Below are positions 6,194-13,417 of a DNA stretch of 18,021 bases, in pieces. Source of the DNA: CAUVKI01 sp963552605 (GTDB taxonomy: Bacteria > Bacillota > Clostridia > Tissierellales > Peptoniphilaceae). Where the stretch lies: contig CAUVKI010000041.1 of the NCBI GenBank assembly GCA_963552605.1, positions 1-18,021 on the forward strand, in the 5' to 3' direction. Position numbers and translations under genes: made by a program. The notes under the pieces are model-generated. The model was not told where the DNA came from. It saw only the letters and a program-made list of their open reading frames with translations, and made no database searches. How positions within the stretch are numbered: the first letter of the stretch is position 1; every line of letters starts with the position of its first letter.

Positions 6194-9100
6194 ATGGAAT
6201 TTAAAATTATAAATCGACGCTTTGAAATCATTGAAGAGACGAAAAAATATATCCCGGGATTTGTGGAATATTTGGGAATGGATAAGGGAAATCCGGTAAG
6301 GCTTCTATATTTTGAGTATGCAAATACTACCGGCAGGAGAGAGTTTATCAATATGATTGCGGAAACCACAAAAAAAACTTCCACCTTTTCCGTTCCCAAT
6401 GTGGCACATACCGTGGGGTTTTATCCCGTGAGGGAAATAAACGGAGAGTTATTCTTTACCCGTGCGTTTATTTATGTCGCCGAGTATGTAAAAAAGAGAT
6501 CGATAAGAGAAGTTGTAGGAGAAATCATAAGTGATGAGAATATAAATTTCTCTCCACTGCTTGATATAGCCGTTTCCCTTTTTAAAATTCTAAGTTATTT
6601 GGAATATATGGGAGTAAGGTGGTCATTTTTCTCTCACGAAAATTTGTTTTACAGGAAAATAAATGAAAAAACGGAAGTCCTATGCCTTGAGGACCCGGTT
6701 TTTGCGTGGCTTAATATGCAGGAAAAAACTCATTTTATGAGCTCCTTTGCAGATGAATATTTATTTATCGACACTCCTCTCTCATATCGAAGTGAGAATG
6801 AATTTTTGGAAATAAGCAGACTGCTCCTTGATTATATAAGCGATTTCAAAAGAACCGTAGATCTTACGGTGGAGTGGAACACGATAAAAAGAAAGCTTAA
6901 AGATAAGCAGGGTTTAGATGAACCTGACAACTATATTTTTTTGCAGCTTCTCGATAAGCTTATAAACACCCGTATTATCAGGAAGCCATACATTTATTCG
7001 GATATAATCGACGGATTGAATAAGGATTATCTTACGAGCTACTCCAAAATTATTATAGACGAAAATAAAAATTTGAGATATTCGGCAATCTCGAATTTAA
7101 AAAACTACGATATAAGCGATTTTAATGAGCTTGAAAGCGAAATAAAAAAGAGCGACACGAACAAATACGGAATAATCGCCTATGGAGTTAACGACAGCTT
7201 GAGTATGGATATGCTCATTGATATCGAGCTTGAGTTTTTTGTTAGAGGTTATTACACTTTTTATTTTGGAGGAGATCAGTCGGAGAAAATTGAAAAAGGT
7301 TTTGTGAGAATATTGAGGAACTTTACGCAGATACCCCCTTCGATAAGAGAGTTCGGGGGGAAAGAGGTATTTTTGGAAGTTCTTATAAACCATACCAAAT
7401 CCCCCTTTCCTACGCTTGATGGAGAGCTTGATCCCTTTTATTTGAGATTGGTGCTTATGGCTGCTCAATTCATCAAGTTTAATTTGCCCGCCAAAGAAAC
7501 GGTGCTTTTATTTGATTGCGCAAATATGTTTTCCGAGCATATTCTCTATGTTATGTTTGTACTTTTGACCATTCTGGATGATAAAAAAATTGTGATGGGA
7601 ATGTCCGTGGAAGGAAATGCTTTACAAAAGGGAAGTATGCTTGAGGCGATTTTAAATTTGTTTGAGGCTGAAAAATGCCTTGGAGAAATTGCCTTTGAGA
7701 AACCTAAGGAGCAGAACTTATATAGATTTTTCAGGGATTTTTTCAACAGCAGACAATCCGCCTCGCTTTTTTCCTCCTTTGCGTGGAGAAAGATGGAATT
7801 TGACAGCGATGCCCTGATGAAATCGCTTAAATATGGTTTGGAGCGCAACTTTTTTTCATTTAATGATGAAGATTTTACGGTGGAGCTTTTGGAAGACAAG
7901 AATGCAAAAGATGTTTTCATGGATTTCATAAAAGAGCAGCAGCTTGAGGAAACGGAGCTTGCGAAAATGCGAAGCTTAAGCAGTAAAGAGAGAATGGTTT
8001 TAAAAAAAGGCTCAATGCTTTTTTTAAACCACAATCTGGAAGAACTTTCAACCTACTATTCAATGGATAAACAGGAGCTCTTGGAAGTGCTTGAGTCATT
8101 GGAGAAAGAGGGTTATATTTATGCAATTGAGAATAGTGTTTCAAAAAGATATGCCTATAAGAGTGTGTCCTTAAAGAATAAAATTAAAAATCTTCTAACT
8201 TACAAGGAACGCAAAGCTTTCACAAAAGAGCTGATTGAAAAGTTTCCGAACATTGATTTCAACATTGCAAACAAACATATTGCGGAACTTAAAGGCAGAG
8301 ATGTCAAAGAAACTTCGGCAATACGCAAAGAGCTTGAAAAATATGTTGAGAACAATAATTTCTCAAAACAGCTTGAGTGCTATGAAGAGCTTTTGAATTA
8401 TCCTTTGGACGACAATGAAAAATTTTCAATAAAACTGAACATTTTTAAGATTTATGAATTTACAAAAGCGGCGGTGGACTTTTGCGCCTATGCAAAAAAA
8501 ATGTATTTGGAAATTCCAAAGAAGATAGCACCGGAACTCTTGGATTTTTATTACGGATTAGTCACAGTCTATGTTTTCGATGCGGAAAAGGGCTTGATAA
8601 AAAGTGCAAAGGAGTGGATAGCCAAGAGAAGAAGAAATTCCAAGGCTGCTGAAATCTTTTATTATATCGGCAGAGGCAATAGCCTAAAAGATACTCAGGA
8701 ATTTGAGGAAGCACTGAAGAATTATCTGTCGGCGATTGCCGCCTGCGGAGATGATTTGAAATTTTTGAGCCTAAGAGGGGACGCCAAGCGATTTATGGGA
8801 ATCACAAAGTATTTTATGGGTGAATTGGACGATGCGGTGACTTATTCCGAGGACTCAATTTTGGACTGCCGAACCGTACGATATATTTCGGGAGAACTTA
8901 AGGCAAGAAATAATATAGCTTCGTTTTACGGTATGAAAAAAGAAACCAGAAAGCACGCTATGGCTCAGTATGAAGAAATCCTGGACATCGCAAAAAAATA
9001 TAATATAAATTCGGTGATCGCCCTGACCTTTAGCAATTTGGCATTCTTCTACGAAGAATATTATAACGACGCAGCTATGGCTCTTGAATATGCAAGAGCT

Positions 9101-11581
9101 GCGAACGAGGCGAACGCCTCCGTCAATGTTGATGTGTTCAACCCTGAATTTGCGGTGATTTTGATGTATGCGGATTTGCAGACCGGAAATTTGCGTGACG
9201 CCTACGAGGATTATCAAAGATTTATTCATAATCCCTTTTTTAGTGATAATATTTCCGGCAATTATGAAAATTATTATGATTTCTTGGCAGTAACCGCATA
9301 TATGTTCTTTGAGCTTAGAAAATTTGACGGTCTCAAGCAGCATTTGGACTATTCAAAAAAAATGGAGACCTCGGATTATTCCGTCAGAGATTCCGAGCTT
9401 AGTCTGTTCGGGCTGCTTTTGGAGTATGTAGATGAAGAAAAGGACATACTCGATGAACTTCTTTTGCTGCTTGACCGGTTGGAAGCGGATAAGGAGAACT
9501 TCTTTTATTTTTCTCTTATGAGGTACTTGGAATGTGTAGCCCTTTTCTTTTATACCAACGGAGATTTTGAGCATTATTTCCCCTTTGCTCAAAGACTTGT
9601 GGAAATAAGCGAGTTTATTTGGGACAAATTTTATGACACCGATTCACGCTCTAAGGATACGGTTTTGCTAAGGGTGTTGGTCAGGGGAGTGAATGAATCC
9701 TCAACGGAGTATCTTAGGAGTTGCTTTCAAAAGCCCTCGGCACATCGTTCCTTCATAACTGCGGCGGTAGTTTTAGCGGAGAGTTATGAGAAACAGGGAG
9801 CTTTTTGGATGGCGGTGTCTTGGATTTTTGAAGCGGTGAATGTAATTTCATTTTTACTTAGGAATATCTCCTACGACGATCGTTGGAACTATGCAAAATA
9901 TAATAATTTTGCACTTCCGCTGTTTTATCTTAAGAATTTTTTGCGCCATAAATCTCTTTATTGCGAAGGCGGAAGCGTGGGCGAGTTGAGTCGTGATGAA
10001 CTGGAGGAACTGGTTTATAACTTTGATATCTATAAAGTGGCTATTGAACACGATGTGCTTAAAAATTTATATGAAGAACAAATCTATAAATCGCTTGAAC
10101 TTTATCCTGAAGCCTCTTTGATTTTCGGAGACAACGATCGGGAAAATATGGGAGTTATGTTGGAGTTTTTAGCAAACAGACTTATGACTCATGAGGGTTA
10201 TTTGTGCCTGATTGAACAGGGAGAATATAAGCTTACGGCAAAGACAAAAGCGGCTGATGAAAAATACTTTATGGAATTTAAGATGCGCTTTAACTTAAAC
10301 AAACTCCAAGTTATGAAAAATGTGAAACTAAGCTCTCAGGAAATCCAAAACATTCTTATCCTTCCGATTTATCAGGAAACGGGATTTGAAAAATTTGAAG
10401 AAGAACCTGTGGGGGTACTCATTTTTATGGCAAACCGACTTTTGCATTTCGTGAGCGAGGAAGGGCTTGAGAGAATTAAAAGTTATGGAGGGTTGACATC
10501 TATCCTGCTTGAGAATGACAAGCTTAATCGAGTGAAAAACATCGACAGATTGACCGGAGCTATGACCAGAGGAAGACTTGAGAGAATGATTTCTGAAAAA
10601 ATCAGTGAAGCTATGTCATATAAGTACCCTTTCACCATTCTGATGTACGATCTTGATCACTTTAAAAATGTGAATGATACTTTCGGGCACTTGGCAGGGG
10701 ATAATGTACTAAAGACAGTAAGTCATGAAGTTATGAAACTTCTTCCCGAAGGTGCGGCGCTCGGAAGATATGGCGGAGAGGAATTCATAGTCACCCTTCC
10801 TAATACCGACACTGAAGGAGGATACCACGTTGCGGAGCTTTTAAGAAAGAGAATAAAGCAAATCAACTTTGAGGAGCTTGACGGAGGAACGGTTACTATT
10901 TCTTTGGGAATTGCGCAGGCAGGTGAAAAGAGAGACAGGCAGGACTCTTTGATACTGAGAGCGGACGAGGCGCTTTATCAGGCGAAGTACGGCGGAAGAG
11001 ATATGTCCGTAATTTGGCAGAAAGCCATTTTAACCGAAAAAATGCGATACGACAGAGCGAACAGAAAATATATGAGAAGAATGGGAGAACCTTTATACCG
11101 TTTGGCTTTCATAGAGCTTTTGGAAGAATTGGATAAAAGGGTGCCGGTCGAAGTAAAGCTTTATAATATGCTCAACAGATTAAGCGAGCTTATGCAGGGG
11201 GCGGAGATTAGACTTGCCCTTTACGACAATGATAAACCCTTGGAGATTTACAGCGTGATGAGAGGAGACAGACAGCTTCACATAGACAAGGACATCTCCT
11301 GCGAGTGGATAGAAAAATTCGAGAATAGACGAGACGGATATTTCACTTCCTCATGGACTGAAGATTTTCGCACTGACCCGGTGACCGGTTATAGGGAAAG
11401 AAACTCACTAATGATTCTTCCGGTGCTTGAGAACTCCAAGGTCAGAGGAGCTTTAGCCGTGCTTGCGGATGTTCGTGAGAAAGAGTATGACGCGGAAGAT
11501 TTCGCAATAGTTCGTGTATTCAGCTCATTCTTCGTAAAGGTAATAGACGAGCTTTTAATGATTTTATATGAGGAACGATAA
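6194..11581 (+). CDS. Multidomain GGDEF signalling protein with degenerate kinase and ATPase modules
   Basis: A 1795-residue cytoplasmic protein with no signal peptide or membrane segment seen. Residues 10-215 resemble a Ser/Thr kinase fold, but the HRD position reads WSF (143-145), with Asn150 kept, and LEDPV (165-169) stands where DFG is expected. Residues 320-560 resemble a STAND/AAA ATPase whose P-loop is GVNDSLSM (331-338, no GK[ST]); VLLFD ending at Asp441 is Walker-B-like. Residues 594-680 look like a winged helix and 715-1240 like TPR helices. A GAF-like domain follows at 1290-1435. The GGDEF domain (1445-1610) has Asp1486 in MYDLDHFK and GGEEF at 1527-1531, so cyclic-di-GMP synthesis from GTP is expected. 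The inhibitory RxxD site is absent. A second GAF-like domain ends the protein. The ATG at 6194 is preceded by GGGTGG (6180-6185) at 8 bases. The upstream domain calls are fold-level inferences; the GGDEF call is firm. Confidence 0.88.
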   Translation: MEFKIINRRFEIIEETKKYIPGFVEYLGMDKGNPVRLLYFEYANTTGRREFINMIAETTKKTSTFSVPNVAHTVGFYPVREINGELFFTRAFIYVAEYVKKRSIREVVGEIISDENINFSPLLDIAVSLFKILSYLEYMGVRWSFFSHENLFYRKINEKTEVLCLEDPVFAWLNMQEKTHFMSSFADEYLFIDTPLSYRSENEFLEISRLLLDYISDFKRTVDLTVEWNTIKRKLKDKQGLDEPDNYIFLQLLDKLINTRIIRKPYIYSDIIDGLNKDYLTSYSKIIIDENKNLRYSAISNLKNYDISDFNELESEIKKSDTNKYGIIAYGVNDSLSMDMLIDIELEFFVRGYYTFYFGGDQSEKIEKGFVRILRNFTQIPPSIREFGGKEVFLEVLINHTKSPFPTLDGELDPFYLRLVLMAAQFIKFNLPAKETVLLFDCANMFSEHILYVMFVLLTILDDKKIVMGMSVEGNALQKGSMLEAILNLFEAEKCLGEIAFEKPKEQNLYRFFRDFFNSRQSASLFSSFAWRKMEFDSDALMKSLKYGLERNFFSFNDEDFTVELLEDKNAKDVFMDFIKEQQLEETELAKMRSLSSKERMVLKKGSMLFLNHNLEELSTYYSMDKQELLEVLESLEKEGYIYAIENSVSKRYAYKSVSLKNKIKNLLTYKERKAFTKELIEKFPNIDFNIANKHIAELKGRDVKETSAIRKELEKYVENNNFSKQLECYEELLNYPLDDNEKFSIKLNIFKIYEFTKAAVDFCAYAKKMYLEIPKKIAPELLDFYYGLVTVYVFDAEKGLIKSAKEWIAKRRRNSKAAEIFYYIGRGNSLKDTQEFEEALKNYLSAIAACGDDLKFLSLRGDAKRFMGITKYFMGELDDAVTYSEDSILDCRTVRYISGELKARNNIASFYGMKKETRKHAMAQYEEILDIAKKYNINSVIALTFSNLAFFYEEYYNDAAMALEYARAANEANASVNVDVFNPEFAVILMYADLQTGNLRDAYEDYQRFIHNPFFSDNISGNYENYYDFLAVTAYMFFELRKFDGLKQHLDYSKKMETSDYSVRDSELSLFGLLLEYVDEEKDILDELLLLLDRLEADKENFFYFSLMRYLECVALFFYTNGDFEHYFPFAQRLVEISEFIWDKFYDTDSRSKDTVLLRVLVRGVNESSTEYLRSCFQKPSAHRSFITAAVVLAESYEKQGAFWMAVSWIFEAVNVISFLLRNISYDDRWNYAKYNNFALPLFYLKNFLRHKSLYCEGGSVGELSRDELEELVYNFDIYKVAIEHDVLKNLYEEQIYKSLELYPEASLIFGDNDRENMGVMLEFLANRLMTHEGYLCLIEQGEYKLTAKTKAADEKYFMEFKMRFNLNKLQVMKNVKLSSQEIQNILILPIYQETGFEKFEEEPVGVLIFMANRLLHFVSEEGLERIKSYGGLTSILLENDKLNRVKNIDRLTGAMTRGRLERMISEKISEAMSYKYPFTILMYDLDHFKNVNDTFGHLAGDNVLKTVSHEVMKLLPEGAALGRYGGEEFIVTLPNTDTEGGYHVAELLRKRIKQINFEELDGGTVTISLGIAQAGEKRDRQDSLILRADEALYQAKYGGRDMSVIWQKAILTEKMRYDRANRKYMRRMGEPLYRLAFIELLEELDKRVPVEVKLYNMLNRLSELMQGAEIRLALYDNDKPLEIYSVMRGDRQLHIDKDISCEWIEKFENRRDGYFTSSWTEDFRTDPVTGYRERNSLMILPVLENSKVRGALAVLADVREKEYDAEDFAIVRVFSSFFVKVIDELLMILYEER

Positions 11582-11631
11582 AGCAAGAAAAAGGCAGAGA
11601 AAAGAAATTTAAAGCATTGTTTTAAAAGAGG

Positions 11632-11657
11632 ACAGCCGAGTGTGGCTGTTTTTTTTA
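11632..11657 (+). terminator. Intrinsic terminator after the GGDEF gene
   Basis: ACAGCC (11632-11637) pairs with GGCTGT (11644-11649) around a 6-base loop, followed directly by a run of eight T's. The T-run lies where a -35 box for the next promoter would be, so terminator and promoter abut. Confidence 0.8.
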
Positions 11658-11668
11658 TTATGGATATG

Positions 11669-11677
11669 TGATATAAT
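11669..11677 (+). promoter_or_regulatory. Extended -10 promoter of the Rpn gene
   Basis: TGATATAAT has a perfect TATAAT at 11672-11677 with TG two bases earlier, and is followed by AAGGAGGT at 11683-11690. The start point would fall around 11684, inside or just before the ribosome site, so the leader is very short unless initiation lies slightly upstream. Confidence 0.55.
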
Positions 11678-11699
11678 AACCCAAGGAGGTGCAGTCGAT

Positions 11700-12689
11700 A
11701 TGAAAAAAAATAAGAAAATAGATTTAAAAGCACTCGGATTGGGAAATATGTCTCTTATAAAAGTGGGAAAAGAATTTTTTCTCAGCTCCAGAATTATGGA
11801 CGATGCACTCGCAAGATGGGTATTTAAAAATCCCAGATGTGTAGAAGTATTAGTAAGCATCATTTTGAAACAACAAATAAAGGTGGTGGAAAGTTCAACT
11901 CAATATAGTATGGACAATGCTCAAGGAAGAACCGCAATAGTAGATGTCTTGGCAAAGACAGGGGACGGGAAAGTAATCGTAATAGAAATACAAAGAGTCT
12001 CCGATGAATGGCTGCCTCTAAGAGCAAGACATATCTGCTCCGTATCGGACGCCAACTTAATAAAGAGCGGAACGAAATTCAAAGACATTCACGAGTTCTA
12101 CACCATTTTTATAATGGAGAAGGATCCGTTTGGAGAGGGAAAATCCGTCTACACAATCAAGCGAATGTTTACCGATACGCACAAGTTATTCAAAGACCGA
12201 CAAACAATAATCTTCGTAAACGGGGCAACCAAAGAAGATGGAGAAGTAAGGGAACTGCTGAATGATTTTCTAATGAGAGACTACCGAAATATAAAGAATG
12301 AAGTCTTTAGAGAAACCGTAAGACTCATAAAGACCTCAACCGAAAAGGAGGATAAGGAAGCTATGGAATTCGTAACAAAAGAAATGCAAATCCTGGCTGA
12401 AAGGCTTGAGGAAAAAGGAAAAGAAGAAGGCAGAGAAGAAGGCAGAGAAGAAGGCAGAGAAGAAGGGCTTCTTTTGGGAATGAACAAGGGAAGAGAAGAG
12501 GGACTTCTTTTGGGAATGAACAAGGGAAGAGAAGAGGGAAGAGGAGAGGGAATCCTTTTAGGGATAGACAGGGGTATGAAGGAAAGTTCAGTAAAAATAG
12601 CTAAACGGCTAATTACACTGGGACTTGCAATGAAAGATATCGCAACGGCAACCGGACTTTCGCTTAAAGAGGTTGAGGGATTACATTGA
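11700..12689 (+). CDS. Rpn-family PD-(D/E)XK nuclease (recombination-promoting nuclease / putative transposase), long form
   Basis: A 329-residue protein of the Rpn/PDDEXK_2 family, DNA endonucleases that are toxic when unrestrained and linked to phage defence in E. coli. The nuclease core has Asp82 (IVDVLA) and Glu96-x-Gln98 (VIEIQR), the D...ExQ active-site pattern, with HKLFKDRQTIIFVNG and further family blocks to about 200. From about 210 the chain is a charged helix with four-residue GREE repeats and 12-residue GLLLGMNKGREE repeats, ending in a small helical tail (SVKIAKRL... SLKEVEGLH) common in Rpn proteins. AAGGAGGT (11683-11690) at 9 bases fixes the ATG at 11700; the frame is open from a GTG at 11640, but that lies inside the preceding terminator. 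An internal ribosome site and ATG at 12363 would express the C-terminal third alone. Toxicity here is inferred from the family. Confidence 0.88.
   Translation: MKKNKKIDLKALGLGNMSLIKVGKEFFLSSRIMDDALARWVFKNPRCVEVLVSIILKQQIKVVESSTQYSMDNAQGRTAIVDVLAKTGDGKVIVIEIQRVSDEWLPLRARHICSVSDANLIKSGTKFKDIHEFYTIFIMEKDPFGEGKSVYTIKRMFTDTHKLFKDRQTIIFVNGATKEDGEVRELLNDFLMRDYRNIKNEVFRETVRLIKTSTEKEDKEAMEFVTKEMQILAERLEEKGKEEGREEGREEGREEGLLLGMNKGREEGLLLGMNKGREEGRGEGILLGIDRGMKESSVKIAKRLITLGLAMKDIATATGLSLKEVEGLH
12345..12365 (+). promoter_or_regulatory. Internal Shine-Dalgarno and ATG inside the Rpn gene
   Basis: AAGGAGG (12345-12351) lies 11 bases, and AAGGA (12354-12358) 4 bases, before an in-frame ATG at 12363-12365 (Met222). 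Such a strong site within a coding region is unusual. It lies where E. coli rpn genes start their small intragenic protein. Confidence 0.6.
12363..12689 (+). CDS. Predicted intragenic short form of the Rpn protein (antitoxin-like)
   Basis: A 108-residue protein would be made from Met222 of the Rpn gene, in the same frame and ending at the same TGA. It contains the helical region with three GREE and two GLLLGMNKGREE units and the C-terminal tail, but none of the nuclease residues. In E. coli Rpn systems the separately translated C-terminal protein binds and blocks the full-length nuclease, and its helix carries four-residue repeats of variable number, which matches what is seen here. That this start is used is inferred from the ribosome site and from the duplicate copy, which preserves exactly this segment. 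Confidence 0.5.
   Translation: MEFVTKEMQILAERLEEKGKEEGREEGREEGREEGLLLGMNKGREEGLLLGMNKGREEGRGEGILLGIDRGMKESSVKIAKRLITLGLAMKDIATATGLSLKEVEGLH
12429..12548 (+). repeat. 12-bp and 36-bp tandem repeats in the Rpn C-terminal helix
   Basis: Three 12-bp units (GGCAGAGAAGAA, encoding GREE) lie at 12429-12464. Two 36-bp units (encoding GLLLGMNKGREE) lie at 12465-12536, and a GRGE unit follows at 12537-12548. All units are multiples of three bases, so loss or gain keeps the frame. Confidence 0.9.
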
Positions 12690-12733
12690 TTTAACTCCTA
12701 CGGTATAACAACGGAAAAGGTACAGTTGATGAT

Positions 12734-13098
12734 AAACCGTAAGACTCATAAAGACCTCAACCGAAAAGGAGGATAAGGAAGCTATGGAATTCGTAACAAA
12801 AGAAATGCAAATCCTGGCTGAAAGGCTTGAGGAAAAAGGAAAAGAAGAAGGCAGAGAAGAAGGCAGAGAAGAGGGACTTCTTTTGGGTATGGACAAGGGA
12901 AGAGAAGAAGGGCTTCTTTTGGGAATGAACAAGGGAAGAGAAGAGGGAAGAGGAGAGGGAATCCTTTTAGGGATAGACAGGGGTATGAAGGAAAGTTCGG
13001 TAAAAATAGCTAAACGGCTAATTACGCTGGGACTTGCAATGAAAGATATCTCAACGGCAACCGGACTTTCGCTTAAAGAGGTTGAGGCTTTACATTAA
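12734..13098 (+). repeat. Direct repeat, copy B: detached 3' third of the Rpn gene
   Basis: This is a partial duplicate of 12313-12689. It is joined to 44 unrelated bases (12690-12733), with an in-frame stop at 12733-12735 immediately before the copy. It ends TAA where copy A ends TGA. Confidence 0.95.
12784..13098 (+). CDS. Free-standing Rpn short-form protein (candidate detached antitoxin)
   Basis: A 104-residue protein nearly identical to the C-terminal third of the upstream Rpn nuclease. AAGGAGG (12766-12772) lies 11 bases and AAGGA 4 bases before the ATG, exactly as in the parent gene. It has two GREE units instead of three, a GMDKGREE variant in the first long repeat, and two tail changes (Ala to Ser in MKDISTATG; Gly to Ala in VEALH). 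Silent changes are also present, and the frame is intact. It has no nuclease core. It may neutralise the neighbouring Rpn protein or one with another repeat number, or it may be an inert fragment. It is probably cotranscribed with the Rpn gene, since no terminator lies between them; a TATAAC at 12704-12709 is a weak candidate for its own promoter. Confidence 0.65.
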   Translation: MEFVTKEMQILAERLEEKGKEEGREEGREEGLLLGMDKGREEGLLLGMNKGREEGRGEGILLGIDRGMKESSVKIAKRLITLGLAMKDISTATGLSLKEVEALH

Positions 13099-13131
13099 GG
13101 AAAAAAAATATGTGACCAAAATATCTGAAAC

Positions 13132-13162
13132 AAGGCTTTGTCTTAGGGCAAAGCTTTTTTTT
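13132..13162 (+). terminator. Intrinsic terminator after the Rpn locus
   Basis: GCTTTG (13135-13140) pairs with CAAAGC (13149-13154), extended by two A-T pairs past a one-base bulge, and is followed by eight T's. It would end transcripts of both the Rpn gene and its detached copy. Confidence 0.75.
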
Positions 13163-13250
13163 ATATCGTTTATTATGTCTTAGGCTCAATAAAAAATTTG
13201 CTCCTTCGGGCGTATCATCAAACGGAAAAACTTTTGTAATATAACTGTAA

Positions 13251-13279
13251 TTGTTTTTCTCGGACTTTTTGTGTATAAT
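13251..13279 (+). promoter_or_regulatory. Upstream promoter of the SLH gene
   Basis: TTGTTT (13251-13256) and a perfect TATAAT (13274-13279) are separated by 17 bases. It would give a leader of roughly 130 bases. Confidence 0.55.
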
Positions 13280-13338
13280 TAAGGGCGAGTGGAAATACCG
13301 AGGGCTTGTGACAATTGTATTACAGATAAAAAAATCTG

Positions 13339-13366
13339 TTGATTTTAAAAAAACTTTCGGTATAAT
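13339..13366 (+). promoter_or_regulatory. Downstream promoter of the SLH gene, with palindrome at its -35
   Basis: TTGATT (13339-13344) and a perfect TATAAT (13361-13366) are 16 bases apart. A 6-bp inverted repeat, ACAGAT (13322-13327) and ATCTGT (13334-13339), touches the -35 box and could be an operator. The short leader carries a GCAGC/GCTGC hairpin (13376-13392) before AAGGAGGT (13404-13411). Confidence 0.6.
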
Positions 13367-13417
13367 ACACGACAGGCAGCAGTGAGAGCTGCAAATTTTA
13401 ATCAAGGAGGTCATCGC

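Larger units (their letters stand above)
12313..12689 (+). repeat. Direct repeat, copy A: 3' third of the Rpn gene
   Basis: This segment recurs at 12734-13098. The first 139 bases are identical in both copies; later differences are repeat-unit number and a few substitutions. The copied block begins 50 bases before the internal ATG, so it carries both ribosome-site elements. Confidence 0.95.
13163..13417 (+). other. Intergenic region with tandem promoters for the surface-protein gene
   Basis: Together with the terminator before it, this makes a gap of about 320 bases. It holds two promoters and a leader hairpin. A short + strand open tail ends at a TAA at 13242-13244 and reads like coding sequence (APSGVSSNGK), but it has no start or ribosome site, so no gene is called. 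Confidence 0.6.

Noticed and set aside
11640..11699. GTG at 11640 as start of the Rpn protein
   Set aside because: It lies within the preceding terminator hairpin and upstream of the promoter; AAGGAGGT points to the ATG at 11700.
11700..12689. Rpn gene as a complete transposable element
   Set aside because: The family is often labelled putative transposase, but I found no terminal inverted repeats or target-site duplication around it.
12281..12932. - strand open frames rich in Ser-Leu-Pro repeats opposite the Rpn genes
   Set aside because: They are the reverse complement of the GREE repeats and have no independent support.
12429..12957. Direct repeats at the Rpn locus as a possible CRISPR array
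   Set aside because: The units are contiguous, in frame and without spacers; they are coding tandem repeats.
13073..13414. A 113-codon - strand open frame opposite the Rpn-SLH intergenic region
   Set aside because: It runs across the Rpn terminator, both SLH promoters and the end of the detached Rpn copy on the opposite strand, and has no ribosome site at its start.
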